A stretch of 32,505 nucleotides of DNA from Opitutia bacterium Tous-C8FEB (GTDB taxonomy: Bacteria > Verrucomicrobiota > Verrucomicrobiia > Opitutales > Opitutaceae), in the NCBI GenBank assembly GCA_002304435.1, contig NEUZ01000014.1, positions 1-32,505 on the forward strand. The letters are read 5' to 3'. Position numbers and translations under genes: made by a program. This document shows positions 18,507-26,769 of the stretch, piece by piece. Positions within the stretch are counted from its first letter, which is position 1. Each line of letters begins with the position of its first letter. The notes below the pieces were generated by a model. It did not search any database, had not been told where the DNA came from, and worked only from the letters and a program-made list of their open reading frames with translations.

Positions 18507-20718
18507 CCGCGTGCAGCGCAAGCTCGCGGCACTGCTTGAGATCGGTCTTGCCCGTCCCAAGCATCGGAATCCGCTCCACGCGGTGAACGATTTTGGGCAC
18601 CCAGAGATTCGGTAGCCCCCGCTCGGCCAGCCGCGCGCGCAGCTGCTCGGGCGTCACCGCTTGGGTGGTCAGCAAGACGAGCGCCTCGCCCTTCGCTTGA
18701 TCCGGAATGCCGGTGACGTACACCACCGGTTGTTCCGACTGATCCCAGCCGAAGGCTTCGACGATGCGCATCTCCACCGTCCCGTGGGGCACCATTTCTC
18801 CGGCAATCTTAGAGAAGCGCGACAGACGACCCTCGATATAAAGAAAGCCATCCTCGTCAAAACGTCCCAGGTCGCCGGTGACGAACCAACCACGGCAAAA
18901 CGCCTGCCGGGTCTTGCCAGGATCGTCGAGGTAGCCCGCGAAAACGTTGGCGCCACGCAAAAGGATCAAGCCCGTCGAAGTCTCCGGGCGCTCCTCCATC
19001 GTCTCAGGATCAACGATGCGAGCGGTGAGACCGGGCAGGAGGCGGCCCACCGAGCCCGCGCGTTTCCCCGCTTGCGGCTCGTTGGTGGCGAAAACGATCG
19101 GCGGGTCCGGCTGGGTTATGTTCGTGGCCGGGGAGGTCTCGGTGAGACCGTAACCCTGCTGGATATCGATGTGGTACTGCCGCAGGAAATCGGCTTGGAG
19201 GTCTTCCGGGAGGCGCTCGGCCCCAGTGACGACGAGGTCGAGGGAGCGCAGTTCTGCCGGCTGCGCTTTCTTCAGAATCGGGCGGATAAAGGTGGGCGCC
19301 CCGACCATCACCCGCACCTGCTCGGCCGCGATCGCGTCGATGATCCGCCGGGTGTCGAGCGGGCTAGGCACCGTGACGACGCGGCTGCCGCGGAGGATCG
19401 GGTACCAGAGCGTAACGGTGAAACCGAAGCTGTGGAAAATCGGGAGGCAGCCGAGCACCGAGCACCTCGCGGGGAGAATCGAGAGCGAAGAGATCTGGTC
19501 GCAGTTAGCGAGGAGGTTGCGGTGCGTGAGCACGACGCCCTTGGGCTCGCCCGAACTGCCGCTGGTGAAGAGCAGGCCGGCCTCCTCACGGTCGCCAATT
19601 CGCGGCAGGCCGAGCAGGTTGGCGCAGACTTGGTTTGGCAATAGCCACGCGGCGAGCAGCCACGGCAGCATCGCACGACGCCCGCCTGCAGCCTCGATCT
19701 CGGCCCGGAGGTCGAGCGTTCCCGCCGGCCACGGGAACGCGGGCACTTTCTCCTGCATCGCCTTCGCGGACAGCACCGTCTCGATCCCGGCGATCCGCAG
19801 GCTCGCGAGGACCGCGTCGCGCCCCGCGGTGAAGTTGAGGTTCACCGGTACCTTGCCGGCCATCACCACCGCGAGGTTGGCGATGAAGCCGCCAGCGCCG
19901 GGCGGCAGGACGATGCCAACCCGCCGGCCGGGGACCCTTGCCCGGAGGCGCCGGGAGAGGAGGGCGGCAGCAGCGAAGATCTGGGCGCTGGAGAGGGCTC
20001 GGCGGTCGGCCGTGCGGTCAATGACCAGAATCCGACCCGGCTGCTTCGTGAGGGCACGAACCGACTCGCGGCCCAAGTGCCGCCGGAGCGTCGGTCGCTC
20101 TTGAAACGCACGTTCGCCCAGATCGAGAAGCTCACGCCGCGCCCACTCCACCCTAGCCTCGGCCGCGGGCTGCGGACGGCCGAACGCCACGTGGACGGGC
20201 GTCGGCAGGAGGCGGGGCGATTTCCAAAGGCACTTATTGCCGGCGAAGGAGAAGATCGATCCCCAGAGACCGTCGACCGCTGCCGCGACCACGGATACGC
20301 CCGCCCGCCCGGCGATGACCTCGAAACCACGATGCAACCGCATCAACTGCCCGGTCCGGGAGATGTGACCCTCCGGACAAAGGCAGACCACCTCACCGCG
20401 CCGGAGCGCCTCGACGGCGCCGTGCATTCCCGAGCGCGGCTGGGCGGCGGAGATGCCGATGCTACCCGAGCGCTCAAAGCACCAGTTCAGGAACCCGTTG
20501 CGCCGGAGCCAGTGGTGCGCAACAAAGCGGATCGGCCGCGGGCAGGCGAGCTGCAGCACCACCACGTCGACATACGAGAGGTGGTTCGCGATCAGCAGGA
20601 CTCCTCCTCGGGTGGGAAAATCTTCCAGCCCGGAGGTCCGGACCCGGTAAAGCAGCCGCGCCACGAGGTGCGCGAACAGTTCAAGGTACAGCGGCAGGAA
20701 GGATCGACGGCGGAACAT
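18493..20718 (-). CDS. aas: Aas-like 1-acylglycerophosphate acyltransferase / acyl-ACP synthetase fusion
   Basis: Bifunctional lipid enzyme (741 aa). The N-terminal PlsC-type acyltransferase (about residues 10-200) has the catalytic HX4D motif at H46 and D51 in NHLSYVD, and the second block PEGHIS (115-120) where EGTRS-type sequences are usual. The C-terminal AMP-forming synthetase (about 225-735) has the phosphate loop TSGSSGEPKG (385-394), YGLTE (523-527), the TGD hinge region (614-616) and the late catalytic lysine K724 in GTGKTD. E. coli Aas reacylates lysophospholipids with exogenous fatty acids through acyl-ACP. Here the acyltransferase half could instead be a general PlsC partner. The start follows the TOPRIM-like gene by 80 bases on the same strand. 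It overlaps the convergent DTW gene by 14 bases. Confidence 0.88.
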   Translation of the reverse strand: MFRRRSFLPLYLELFAHLVARLLYRVRTSGLEDFPTRGGVLLIANHLSYVDVVVLQLACPRPIRFVAHHWLRRNGFLNWCFERSGSIGISAAQPRSGMHGAVEALRRGEVVCLCPEGHISRTGQLMRLHRGFEVIAGRAGVSVVAAAVDGLWGSIFSFAGNKCLWKSPRLLPTPVHVAFGRPQPAAEARVEWARRELLDLGERAFQERPTLRRHLGRESVRALTKQPGRILVIDRTADRRALSSAQIFAAAALLSRRLRARVPGRRVGIVLPPGAGGFIANLAVVMAGKVPVNLNFTAGRDAVLASLRIAGIETVLSAKAMQEKVPAFPWPAGTLDLRAEIEAAGGRRAMLPWLLAAWLLPNQVCANLLGLPRIGDREEAGLLFTSGSSGEPKGVVLTHRNLLANCDQISSLSILPARCSVLGCLPIFHSFGFTVTLWYPILRGSRVVTVPSPLDTRRIIDAIAAEQVRVMVGAPTFIRPILKKAQPAELRSLDLVVTGAERLPEDLQADFLRQYHIDIQQGYGLTETSPATNITQPDPPIVFATNEPQAGKRAGSVGRLLPGLTARIVDPETMEERPETSTGLILLRGANVFAGYLDDPGKTRQAFCRGWFVTGDLGRFDEDGFLYIEGRLSRFSKIAGEMVPHGTVEMRIVEAFGWDQSEQPVVYVTGIPDQAKGEALVLLTTQAVTPEQLRARLAERGLPNLWVPKIVHRVERIPMLGTGKTDLKQCRELALHAVKAG

Positions 20719-20798
20719 CGGCGGGCGGCGGGGCGGATGGGGCTGCGGGGCTTGTTGGGGAAAGCTTCGCGACTGGGAAGCCTTTTCTCAGGGCGGGC

Positions 20799-21461
20799 TC
20801 AAAGCGGCTGAGGTAAAAAGTTCGGCGGGCGGTCGCGCGCCGCGCGGAGATCAGCCGCCAGCGCCGCAAACCCGGGAAACTCGTGTTCCAGCCGGCGGGA
20901 ATCCGCCCGGTGCCGTTCCACCTCCCGCAGGGCACAGTCGATCTCGTGCGCGAGACTCGGCCGGTCCGTCGCGTAAACCCGCTGCTTCAGCTCGGCCCGG
21001 CTGTAGGGGCGAGCGCCCCGTGCGTTGCCCTCGACCCACGCCGCCTCGGTGACCGCCGGATCTCGGCCGCACAGATACCACGCTTCGATTGCCGGCACCG
21101 CCACCCCCACGGCCCGCAGCAGGCGTTCCCGGCCCCGCGCCGGCGGCAACTTCTTGGTCGTCTGCCGGTGCACTGCCCGCAGCTGGCACATCCGGCAATG
21201 CGGATGGAAATACCCCGGGCGTTCGTGCGCCGCCCCGTGCACGACGGAGTCATCCGCGTCCACCGCCACGACGAGGGCGTCCGCATCGGTGTTGAAATGG
21301 AGGTGGCGGATGACCGACGGGAGCACTTGGGCGACATTGGGCCAGCCCCGCGCCCGGAATCCGGGGGCGATGAAGCGGGGTCGTACCCGCAACACCCCCG
21401 TGACCAGTTCCCGCAACGCCGCCTCGTCCGCCGGAGACTCGCTCAGCAAGGCGACGTTCAT
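20799..21461 (-). CDS. TOPRIM-like (DUF4276/OLD-type) partner of an AAA ATPase
   Basis: 220 aa protein of uncertain function. It begins with a beta strand followed by E8 in SESPADEAAL, resembling the EGPTDE motif of TOPRIM and DUF4276 proteins. The next acidic cluster is VDADD (D68, D70, D71) after the hydrophobic strand ALVVA, matching the TOPRIM DxD site that binds metal in OLD-family nucleases. A histidine/cysteine cluster (H86, H88, C89, C92, H98) may bind zinc. The AVPAIEAWYLCG block (121-132) resembles the conserved glutamate region of these proteins. Its ATG overlaps the stop of the ATPase gene (ATGA), indicating translational coupling and a joint function, as in OLD/PARIS-type ATPase-nuclease pairs. 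The fold call is by motif only. Confidence 0.6.
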   Translation of the reverse strand: MNVALLSESPADEAALRELVTGVLRVRPRFIAPGFRARGWPNVAQVLPSVIRHLHFNTDADALVVAVDADDSVVHGAAHERPGYFHPHCRMCQLRAVHRQTTKKLPPARGRERLLRAVGVAVPAIEAWYLCGRDPAVTEAAWVEGNARGARPYSRAELKQRVYATDRPSLAHEIDCALREVERHRADSRRLEHEFPGFAALAADLRAARDRPPNFLPQPL

Positions 21462-22444
21462 CGCTCCTCCGGCACCCCGCCGAGGATCCCGCTGTACCAC
21501 ATCTCGCCGAGCGATCCCTCCCGCAGCAACTCGGGCAGATCGGGCCGGTCTGCCAGGCGCTCGAGGGTGGCCGCGCGGCCGGTCTTCTGGGAAATAATCA
21601 CTTCCTCCGGGTGATCCCGAAACAGATCGATGAAATACGGGGAATGGGTCGTGGCGATCACCTGCACCCCCGCGCGGCCCGCCTCCGCCGGCGGATAGCT
21701 GAGCCGATAGAGGACATCGCGTACCTCGCGGAACATCCGGGGATGCACCCCGCGGTCCACCTCCTCCAGGCAAAGAATGCGCGGCGGATCCGGGTCAAAG
21801 GCGAGCGCAAGGAGCGCGACGACATAAAGCGTGCCTTGGGACAATTCCTCCGCGCCGAGCAATTCGCCCCCCTCCGCCAATCGCAGGCCGAAGGTGAGCC
21901 CACCGCTCAGGCCCGGACCTGCCTCCAGCGCGGAGAATTCCGGCAGCAGGCGGAGGAGTTCCGCCTCCAGCGCCGCGTACACGGCCGGCGAGTGCTCCCT
22001 GAGCTGCACGAGCACCGCCGCCAGGTTGGCGCCGTCCGCGGTGAGTTCCGCCCCATCAGCCGCAGGGCAGGGCCGCGTCATCGCCTCGTGCTCCAGCGCG
22101 TAGCCCCGGACGGTCGCCAGGCCGGCGCGGAGCACGGGCCACGCCGGCGCGCCCGGCGGCTCCACCCGCAAGAAGTCGCATTGGCCCTCCCCCGCGCAGC
22201 CTAGGGTCGCGCTGATCCCCGCGTGCGGGGCCGCGAAACCAAAACAGATCTCCGGCCCTTCGCCCCGCTGCACCGATTCGGCCCCGGCCAACGGCAGCGC
22301 CGCCAATCGCCGCAGGGTTAGAATCGACTCGATGAGACTCGTTTTCCCGCTGCCGTTGGGGCCGATGATCAGGTTGAAGGGCTGTAACTCGATGCGCGTC
22401 TGCCGCAGGGCCTTGAAACGATGAAAGGCGATGGACGCAATCAC
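21458..22444 (-). CDS. ABC/SMC-type AAA ATPase (RecF/OLD-like), paired with a TOPRIM-like protein
   Basis: Predicted cytoplasmic ATPase (328 aa from GTG) of the AAA_15/AAA_21, RecF- and OLD-related group. It has Walker A GPNGSGKT (28-35), an ABC-like signature LSQGT (201-205), Walker B ILCLEEVD (223-230) followed by HPRMF, and the H-loop TTHSP (265-269). No coiled-coil arm is present, so it is a minimal head domain. No ATG is available at the 5' end. GTG at 22444 gives an N-terminus like the family pattern (MIxSIxFxxFKAL); TTG at 22462 is the alternative. The gene lies 25-43 bases behind the AsmA-like gene and overlaps the TOPRIM-like gene by four bases. Base composition is like its neighbours, so it does not look recently acquired. 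ATPase call firm, biological role inferred. Confidence 0.82.
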   Translation of the reverse strand: MIASIAFHRFKALRQTRIELQPFNLIIGPNGSGKTSLIESILTLRRLAALPLAGAESVQRGEGPEICFGFAAPHAGISATLGCAGEGQCDFLRVEPPGAPAWPVLRAGLATVRGYALEHEAMTRPCPAADGAELTADGANLAAVLVQLREHSPAVYAALEAELLRLLPEFSALEAGPGLSGGLTFGLRLAEGGELLGAEELSQGTLYVVALLALAFDPDPPRILCLEEVDRGVHPRMFREVRDVLYRLSYPPAEAGRAGVQVIATTHSPYFIDLFRDHPEEVIISQKTGRAATLERLADRPDLPELLREGSLGEMWYSGILGGVPEER

Positions 22445-22487
22445 ACCCAGCAGTTTGGGCAACGTTCCCGCCTTGGCAACGCGCCGG

Positions 22488-25343
22488 TTACTTTGGCCGG
22501 CGGATCCGGTTAAACCAGTCGGCCGCGCGCTCCGAGACCGGATTACGCTCTAGGGCCAAAGCGGCGAGGCGCACGCTGAGATCACTGGCGTCCGGCCGCG
22601 CCAGGGTACCGCGCACCCGCAGGGGTAGCCCCGCCGCGGCATAGCCCCATTCGTCGGGCACCTCGTCGAGGGCGCCGAGCCCTCGCAGCAACTCGGCCGG
22701 CCGCCCGCGCGCACGCAGTTGCAGTTCGAGGGCCAGGGATCCCTCGAGGAAGTCGCTCCCCGGGCGCCGCAGGAGATTGCCCCCGCCCGTCAGCCGCAGT
22801 TCCGGAGTGAGCACCACGAGGTGACGCAGGCTGAGGTTTCCCGCGGCATCCCGGGCCGCGACCACGCTCAGCTGGTCGAACGCGAGCGGATGCAGCGTGG
22901 CCGAAAGCTCCGCCACCGCCCGGCCGCGCGACAACGGCGGATCGCGGCGCACCCCCAGGGACTCCAGCGCACCGCCCGCCGCCGCTAGGATCTCGGCCAC
23001 GCGGCCGGACCCCGCCGGCACCGGGGGCAGGTTGACCGGAAACACCCGCAGCGCCCCGCCGCGCGAGACCAGATGCACCTCCCCCTCCACCGCCGCCCAC
23101 AAGGCCGCCAGATCCCCAGCGCGAGACCGCAGGGAACCCGCGAGGTCAAGTTTGCCAGAAAACCAGCCTAGCTCGCCCTCGTGGCCACCGGGATTCCAAT
23201 CGCGCAGCACCACGGCCGACTGGAGGCGATAGGGTCCCGTTTCATCGGCGGAATGGCTCAAGCTCCCGCTCGCCCGCAGGTTCGCGCCGCCTTCTAGGAC
23301 GGACTCGAGCTCGTCCGCCTGCACCATCGAGTCGTCGAAACGGAGGCGCGCCCGCGTCTGCCGCCAGGATGCGCCCTCGCCGGCCACCAGCTCGTCAATC
23401 CGCGCCGTCAGGGTGCCCGACCAGCCGGCCCAGGGCAACCCGGTCCCCGGATCGGAATCTCCGCCGGCAAATAGCGCTCGGACTCGACCCAGCGCCGGGA
23501 GGTCCAGCCGGGGACCCGTCACGTCGAGCTCGAAACGTCCGCCTCCGCGGTCGGCCGGTTCCAACGCCCCCGCGAGCAAAACGCGGGAGGGGTTCGGACC
23601 AGACCCGATCTCCAGTGGCGCGTGGAACTTCAACCGCCCCGAGGATTCCCGGTCGACCCGGGCGTCGAGCCGCAGGTCCGGCAGCTCCGTCGTGGCCCGC
23701 AGGCCGGAGGCCCGCACGTGCGCGTGGAGCGCTGTCATCGCGCCGCCCGTCACGCCCGCATCCACTTCGATTACCCCCGCCGTCAGACCGCCACCGCGCC
23801 CGCCAGAAAGGAGGGTGGCCGCCCCCGCGAGCTCGATCCGGCCCCGGCCCGCCACCTTCCAGGACTCCCGCTCGCCGGTCAGGCGCCCGCCCTTGGCCTC
23901 GAGGACAGCAATCTCCCCCCCGCTCCCGCGGAGCCTCATCTCGTCCACTTCCGCACTCCACCCCTCGGGGGCGATCCGCAGCCCTCCTTGCAGAGTCGCG
24001 GCCAGATTCTCCACCCGGCGCCCTTCGTCGGCCCCAACAAATAGTCCCGTGGCCTGCAGACTCTCCTCCGTGCGGAGCGTCAGACCACCCGCGCTAACCC
24101 GGCCGATCAGGCGTCCCTGCACCGGCCCGCCGCCCACCGTAATCCCCTGGAGTGGGAGCGGCGGCAGCGTGAAGTCGAGCACCTCCAATCCGATCAAGTC
24201 CGCCTCCGGTTCCCTCGCTTGGAACGAGCGCGCGCTCCAGTCCACCGCCCAAGGCTGGCGGGCGGTGAGCCGTAGCACCGGCCCCGCGCCCCCGGCCCGA
24301 AGGCGCACGGCGAGATTTTCGAACGCCCACACCCGCGCGCCGGCACGGAAATCGAACTCCGCATCCCCGCCGGTGACGCCGAGACGCGCGAGAACCGGAT
24401 GCGCCCGGGCGGCGGCTCCCAGTTCCACTTCGGCCTTCCCCCGCACCGCGACCAACCCGGATCCGGGCAACCAACCCAGTTCCCCTTCGCCCACGATGCG
24501 GTCGCCGGACCAGCGCGGGTCGGGGAAAAACCGTGCCACCTCGTCGCCGCGGAAATCCGCCCACCAGCGGACCCGCCAATCAGCCCCCGCGGCCGGGGAC
24601 GTCCCGGTGAACCGTGCGATTTCCCGGTCCGCGGCGCGGACCCAGAGCGCCCAGGCGGCCCCGCCCGCGGCTGGTGGTTCCGTTAACTCCCCGGCCACCG
24701 TCAAGTCCCGAGGCCAGCCCTCCCCGCGCACCGCCGCCACCCCCTCCACCCGCAGCGGTGTTTCCACCCCACCGCCCGGCACCTCCACCCGCAGCACCCC
24801 TTCCACAACCGGCAGGGACGGCCCCGACGGCCGGAAATTGAACTCGCCGCGCAAAACTCGGTCGGCCCCGGCAGCCGCCCCCTCCCCTACCGTCCGAAAC
24901 GCGATCACGCCGGTCGCCGCGGGCAACCGGATCTCCCCGTCCGCCTCGAGGCGCGCCGGGGCCAGCGCAACCGACAAACCCACCCGGAGCTGCTCCCGCC
25001 AAGTCTCCGCCATTCTGTCCGGAGCCGAGGACTCCACGACACAGCCGCGCAGGAGGACCGTCCGGAATTCCGGCTTCGCCTTGCCCAGCAGGCTGGCCGG
25101 CCGCAGGCGAACCTCGGCTTCCGCGACCGCCAGCCGCAGGGCCGGAGTCCGCCACCGCAGCTCCCGCACCCTCACGTCTCCGCCCCAACCGATTCGGGCG
25201 GATCCGATCTCTAGCGCCGGGTCGAGCGCGCGCCGCAACAGGTGCCGGACGATGCCGGACTGGACCGCGGGCATTAGCGCCGCCCCCAACGCCACCAGAG
25301 CAAGCGCCGCGATCAGCAGAAGGGGGAAACGCGCGTTTCTCAT
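22488..25343 (-). CDS. AsmA/TamB-like inner-membrane-anchored envelope protein
   Basis: Large envelope protein (951 aa) with one N-terminal membrane anchor (about residues 5-27, FPLLLIAALALVALGAAL) and a long, beta-rich periplasmic part. That part contains repeated short patterns of the AsmA/DUF748/YdbH type (for example LRLTARQP, LDLAGSL, LRLTGGGNLL). Proteins of this group form groove-like bridges and are implicated in phospholipid transport or outer-membrane homeostasis. The start at 25343 puts a basic n-region before the anchor; an upstream ATG at 25400 adds only proline-rich sequence. Its N-terminal segment places SIGW/ARIGWGG-type repeats right after the membrane helix, as in the family. 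It follows tolC by 91 bases, a gap holding an inverted repeat, and precedes the AAA ATPase by about 43. Specific subfamily is not resolved. Confidence 0.7.
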   Translation of the reverse strand: MRNARFPLLLIAALALVALGAALMPAVQSGIVRHLLRRALDPALEIGSARIGWGGDVRVRELRWRTPALRLAVAEAEVRLRPASLLGKAKPEFRTVLLRGCVVESSAPDRMAETWREQLRVGLSVALAPARLEADGEIRLPAATGVIAFRTVGEGAAAGADRVLRGEFNFRPSGPSLPVVEGVLRVEVPGGGVETPLRVEGVAAVRGEGWPRDLTVAGELTEPPAAGGAAWALWVRAADREIARFTGTSPAAGADWRVRWWADFRGDEVARFFPDPRWSGDRIVGEGELGWLPGSGLVAVRGKAEVELGAAARAHPVLARLGVTGGDAEFDFRAGARVWAFENLAVRLRAGGAGPVLRLTARQPWAVDWSARSFQAREPEADLIGLEVLDFTLPPLPLQGITVGGGPVQGRLIGRVSAGGLTLRTEESLQATGLFVGADEGRRVENLAATLQGGLRIAPEGWSAEVDEMRLRGSGGEIAVLEAKGGRLTGERESWKVAGRGRIELAGAATLLSGGRGGGLTAGVIEVDAGVTGGAMTALHAHVRASGLRATTELPDLRLDARVDRESSGRLKFHAPLEIGSGPNPSRVLLAGALEPADRGGGRFELDVTGPRLDLPALGRVRALFAGGDSDPGTGLPWAGWSGTLTARIDELVAGEGASWRQTRARLRFDDSMVQADELESVLEGGANLRASGSLSHSADETGPYRLQSAVVLRDWNPGGHEGELGWFSGKLDLAGSLRSRAGDLAALWAAVEGEVHLVSRGGALRVFPVNLPPVPAGSGRVAEILAAAGGALESLGVRRDPPLSRGRAVAELSATLHPLAFDQLSVVAARDAAGNLSLRHLVVLTPELRLTGGGNLLRRPGSDFLEGSLALELQLRARGRPAELLRGLGALDEVPDEWGYAAAGLPLRVRGTLARPDASDLSVRLAALALERNPVSERAADWFNRIRRPK

Positions 25344-25362
25344 CGGGCGGGGACGGAAGAGC

Positions 25363-25408
25363 GGGACAGGCGGGGGAGGCCAAAGGTTCCCTCCGCCCAA
25401 ACTGTCCC
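25363..25408. repeat. Inverted repeat between tolC-like and AsmA-like genes
   Basis: GGGACAG (25363-25369) and CTGTCCC (25402-25408) form a 7-bp outer stem, and GCGG (25370-25373) with CCGC (25393-25396) can extend it past a bulge. It fills the centre of the 91-base gap. No T-run follows on the minus strand, so it may be an mRNA processing or stabilising hairpin, a Rho-dependent end, or an operator for the AsmA-like promoter. Confidence 0.35.
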
Positions 25409-25434
25409 GTGGACGGCGCGGCGTCCAGCCCGGC

Positions 25435-26769
25435 TCAAGGCCGCGCGATCAGCTCATCTACCTGCCCCATCGCCTTCCGCAGGGCCGCCACCGCGACGTT
25501 GTACTGGTAGAAGGCTTGGATCTGGTTGGTGCGGGCCGTGGTCAGCTCAACCTGTGCGGAGAGCACGTCCAGTTGCGTGCCAGAGCCCGCCTCGTACCGG
25601 GCATTGGCAAGGCGGACCGCCTCGTTGGCCTGCTCGACCACGCGCGCCGAGGCGTCCGCCAACTCTGAGGCCTGCTGCCAGCCCGAGTGGGCGCGGCTGA
25701 CTTCCACGTCGACCGAAAGCTCCGCCTCCGCGAGCAGCAAACGGGTCTGGTTTAACGCCGAGCGGGCCTGAGCTTCGCGTCCCCGCGTGGCGCGACCGTC
25801 GAAGATGTCCCACCGCGACTGCACCCCGAGGAGCCAGCCGTGATTGGAATCGCCGAACTGGGACGTCGGCCCCTTGCGCAGCGTCCAGCCCCCGAAGGCG
25901 GCGACGTTAGGGTAGAGGCCTGCCCGGGCGGTGGTGATGCCCTCCTCGCGTGCACTGGCCAGCTTGGCGAGCCGTTGCAGGTCGGGGCGCTGGGCGCGGG
26001 CGGCGTCGAGCGCGGCGGCCCGGTCGAAAGTCTGCGGCGTGAACGTAAGGGTGCCGGAGACCTCAAACTCCGGACGGGCCGATCCCGGTGCGGACACTAG
26101 GCCGAGGGCGAGGCGTAGATTCTCGCCGGCGAGGCGCAGCGCGTTCCGCGCGGTGATCAGCGGCACTTGGGCGTTGGCGACCGCCACCTCCGCGCGGAGC
26201 TTCTCAAAACTCGACACTGTACCGGCCTGGTAGCGATCGGACACCGTCCGCAGCTGCTCGCGTAAGAGCTCCAAATTAGACTCCTGCACTTTGATCTGCT
26301 CCCGCGCGAGCAGGACCTCAAGGAACGCGGAGCGCACCTGCAGCAGTGCCGCATTGATCACGGCCTGGAGCTCGAGCGTGGCCGCGTCGCGGGTGAGCCT
26401 GGAGGCCTGCACCGCGGCGGGAACCGCGCCCGCGGAGTACACCACCTGCGTGGCGGTGACGCTGAGCTGCCACGCCTGCCCGGAGGCGGGGAAGCCCTGG
26501 GAGACGTCGGGGTCGTTGCGCTGGTAAAGCGCCGACGCGCCGACTGAGGGCAGGCGGTTCGCCCCAACCTCGAGCACCACGCCGTCCTGTTGGCGGATTC
26601 GCTCCCGCGCCTGCTGGATCGCGAGATTGTGATCGAGCGCGAACCGCAGCGCGGCCGCCAGATCAAGCGGGCCCGGCGGCAGGGCCGGCGCGGCCCAGAC
26701 CGACGCGGTGACGAGGGCCGCCGCAGCGCGGCGCAGGGCCCGGAACAGCGGGAGGCGGGACGAGGTCAT
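25435..26769 (-). CDS. TolC-family outer-membrane efflux channel
   Basis: Outer-membrane factor of a tripartite efflux system (444 aa). It begins with a basic n-region and an alanine-rich signal peptide of about 27 residues. Two OEP repeats follow: the first starts at LDLAAALRFALDHNLAI (about residue 35), and the second at about 240 (TFDRAAALDAARAQRPDL). Long alanine-rich coiled-coil helices and YQAGTVSSFEKLRAEVAVANA and YEAGSGTQLDVLSAQVEL-type segments are typical of TolC/OprM proteins (shown here only by their start residues YQAG and YEAG). There is no lipobox cysteine after the signal peptide, so it is not an OprM-style lipoprotein. Its ATG overlaps the stop of the RND pump gene (ATGA), so translation is coupled and the assembly of this channel with that pump is likely. 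Confidence 0.92.
   Translation of the reverse strand: MTSSRLPLFRALRRAAAALVTASVWAAPALPPGPLDLAAALRFALDHNLAIQQARERIRQQDGVVLEVGANRLPSVGASALYQRNDPDVSQGFPASGQAWQLSVTATQVVYSAGAVPAAVQASRLTRDAATLELQAVINAALLQVRSAFLEVLLAREQIKVQESNLELLREQLRTVSDRYQAGTVSSFEKLRAEVAVANAQVPLITARNALRLAGENLRLALGLVSAPGSARPEFEVSGTLTFTPQTFDRAAALDAARAQRPDLQRLAKLASAREEGITTARAGLYPNVAAFGGWTLRKGPTSQFGDSNHGWLLGVQSRWDIFDGRATRGREAQARSALNQTRLLLAEAELSVDVEVSRAHSGWQQASELADASARVVEQANEAVRLANARYEAGSGTQLDVLSAQVELTTARTNQIQAFYQYNVAVAALRKAMGQVDELIARP

Noticed and set aside
20764-20781. GCTTC/GAAGC hairpin with a short T-run between the TOPRIM-like and aas genes
   Set aside because: Only five base pairs with an eight-base loop and three T residues; not convincing as a terminator.
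21458-22444. ATPase as an ABC-transporter subunit
   Set aside because: The HPRMF sequence after Walker B, the TTHSP motif and the C-terminal WYSG segment fit the RecF/OLD-like AAA group, and no permease gene is adjacent.
23413-25668. 751-codon plus-strand open frame opposite the AsmA-like gene
   Set aside because: Serine/proline/arginine-rich translation with no family features; a mirror of the GC-biased minus-strand gene, which has a membrane anchor and AsmA-type repeats.
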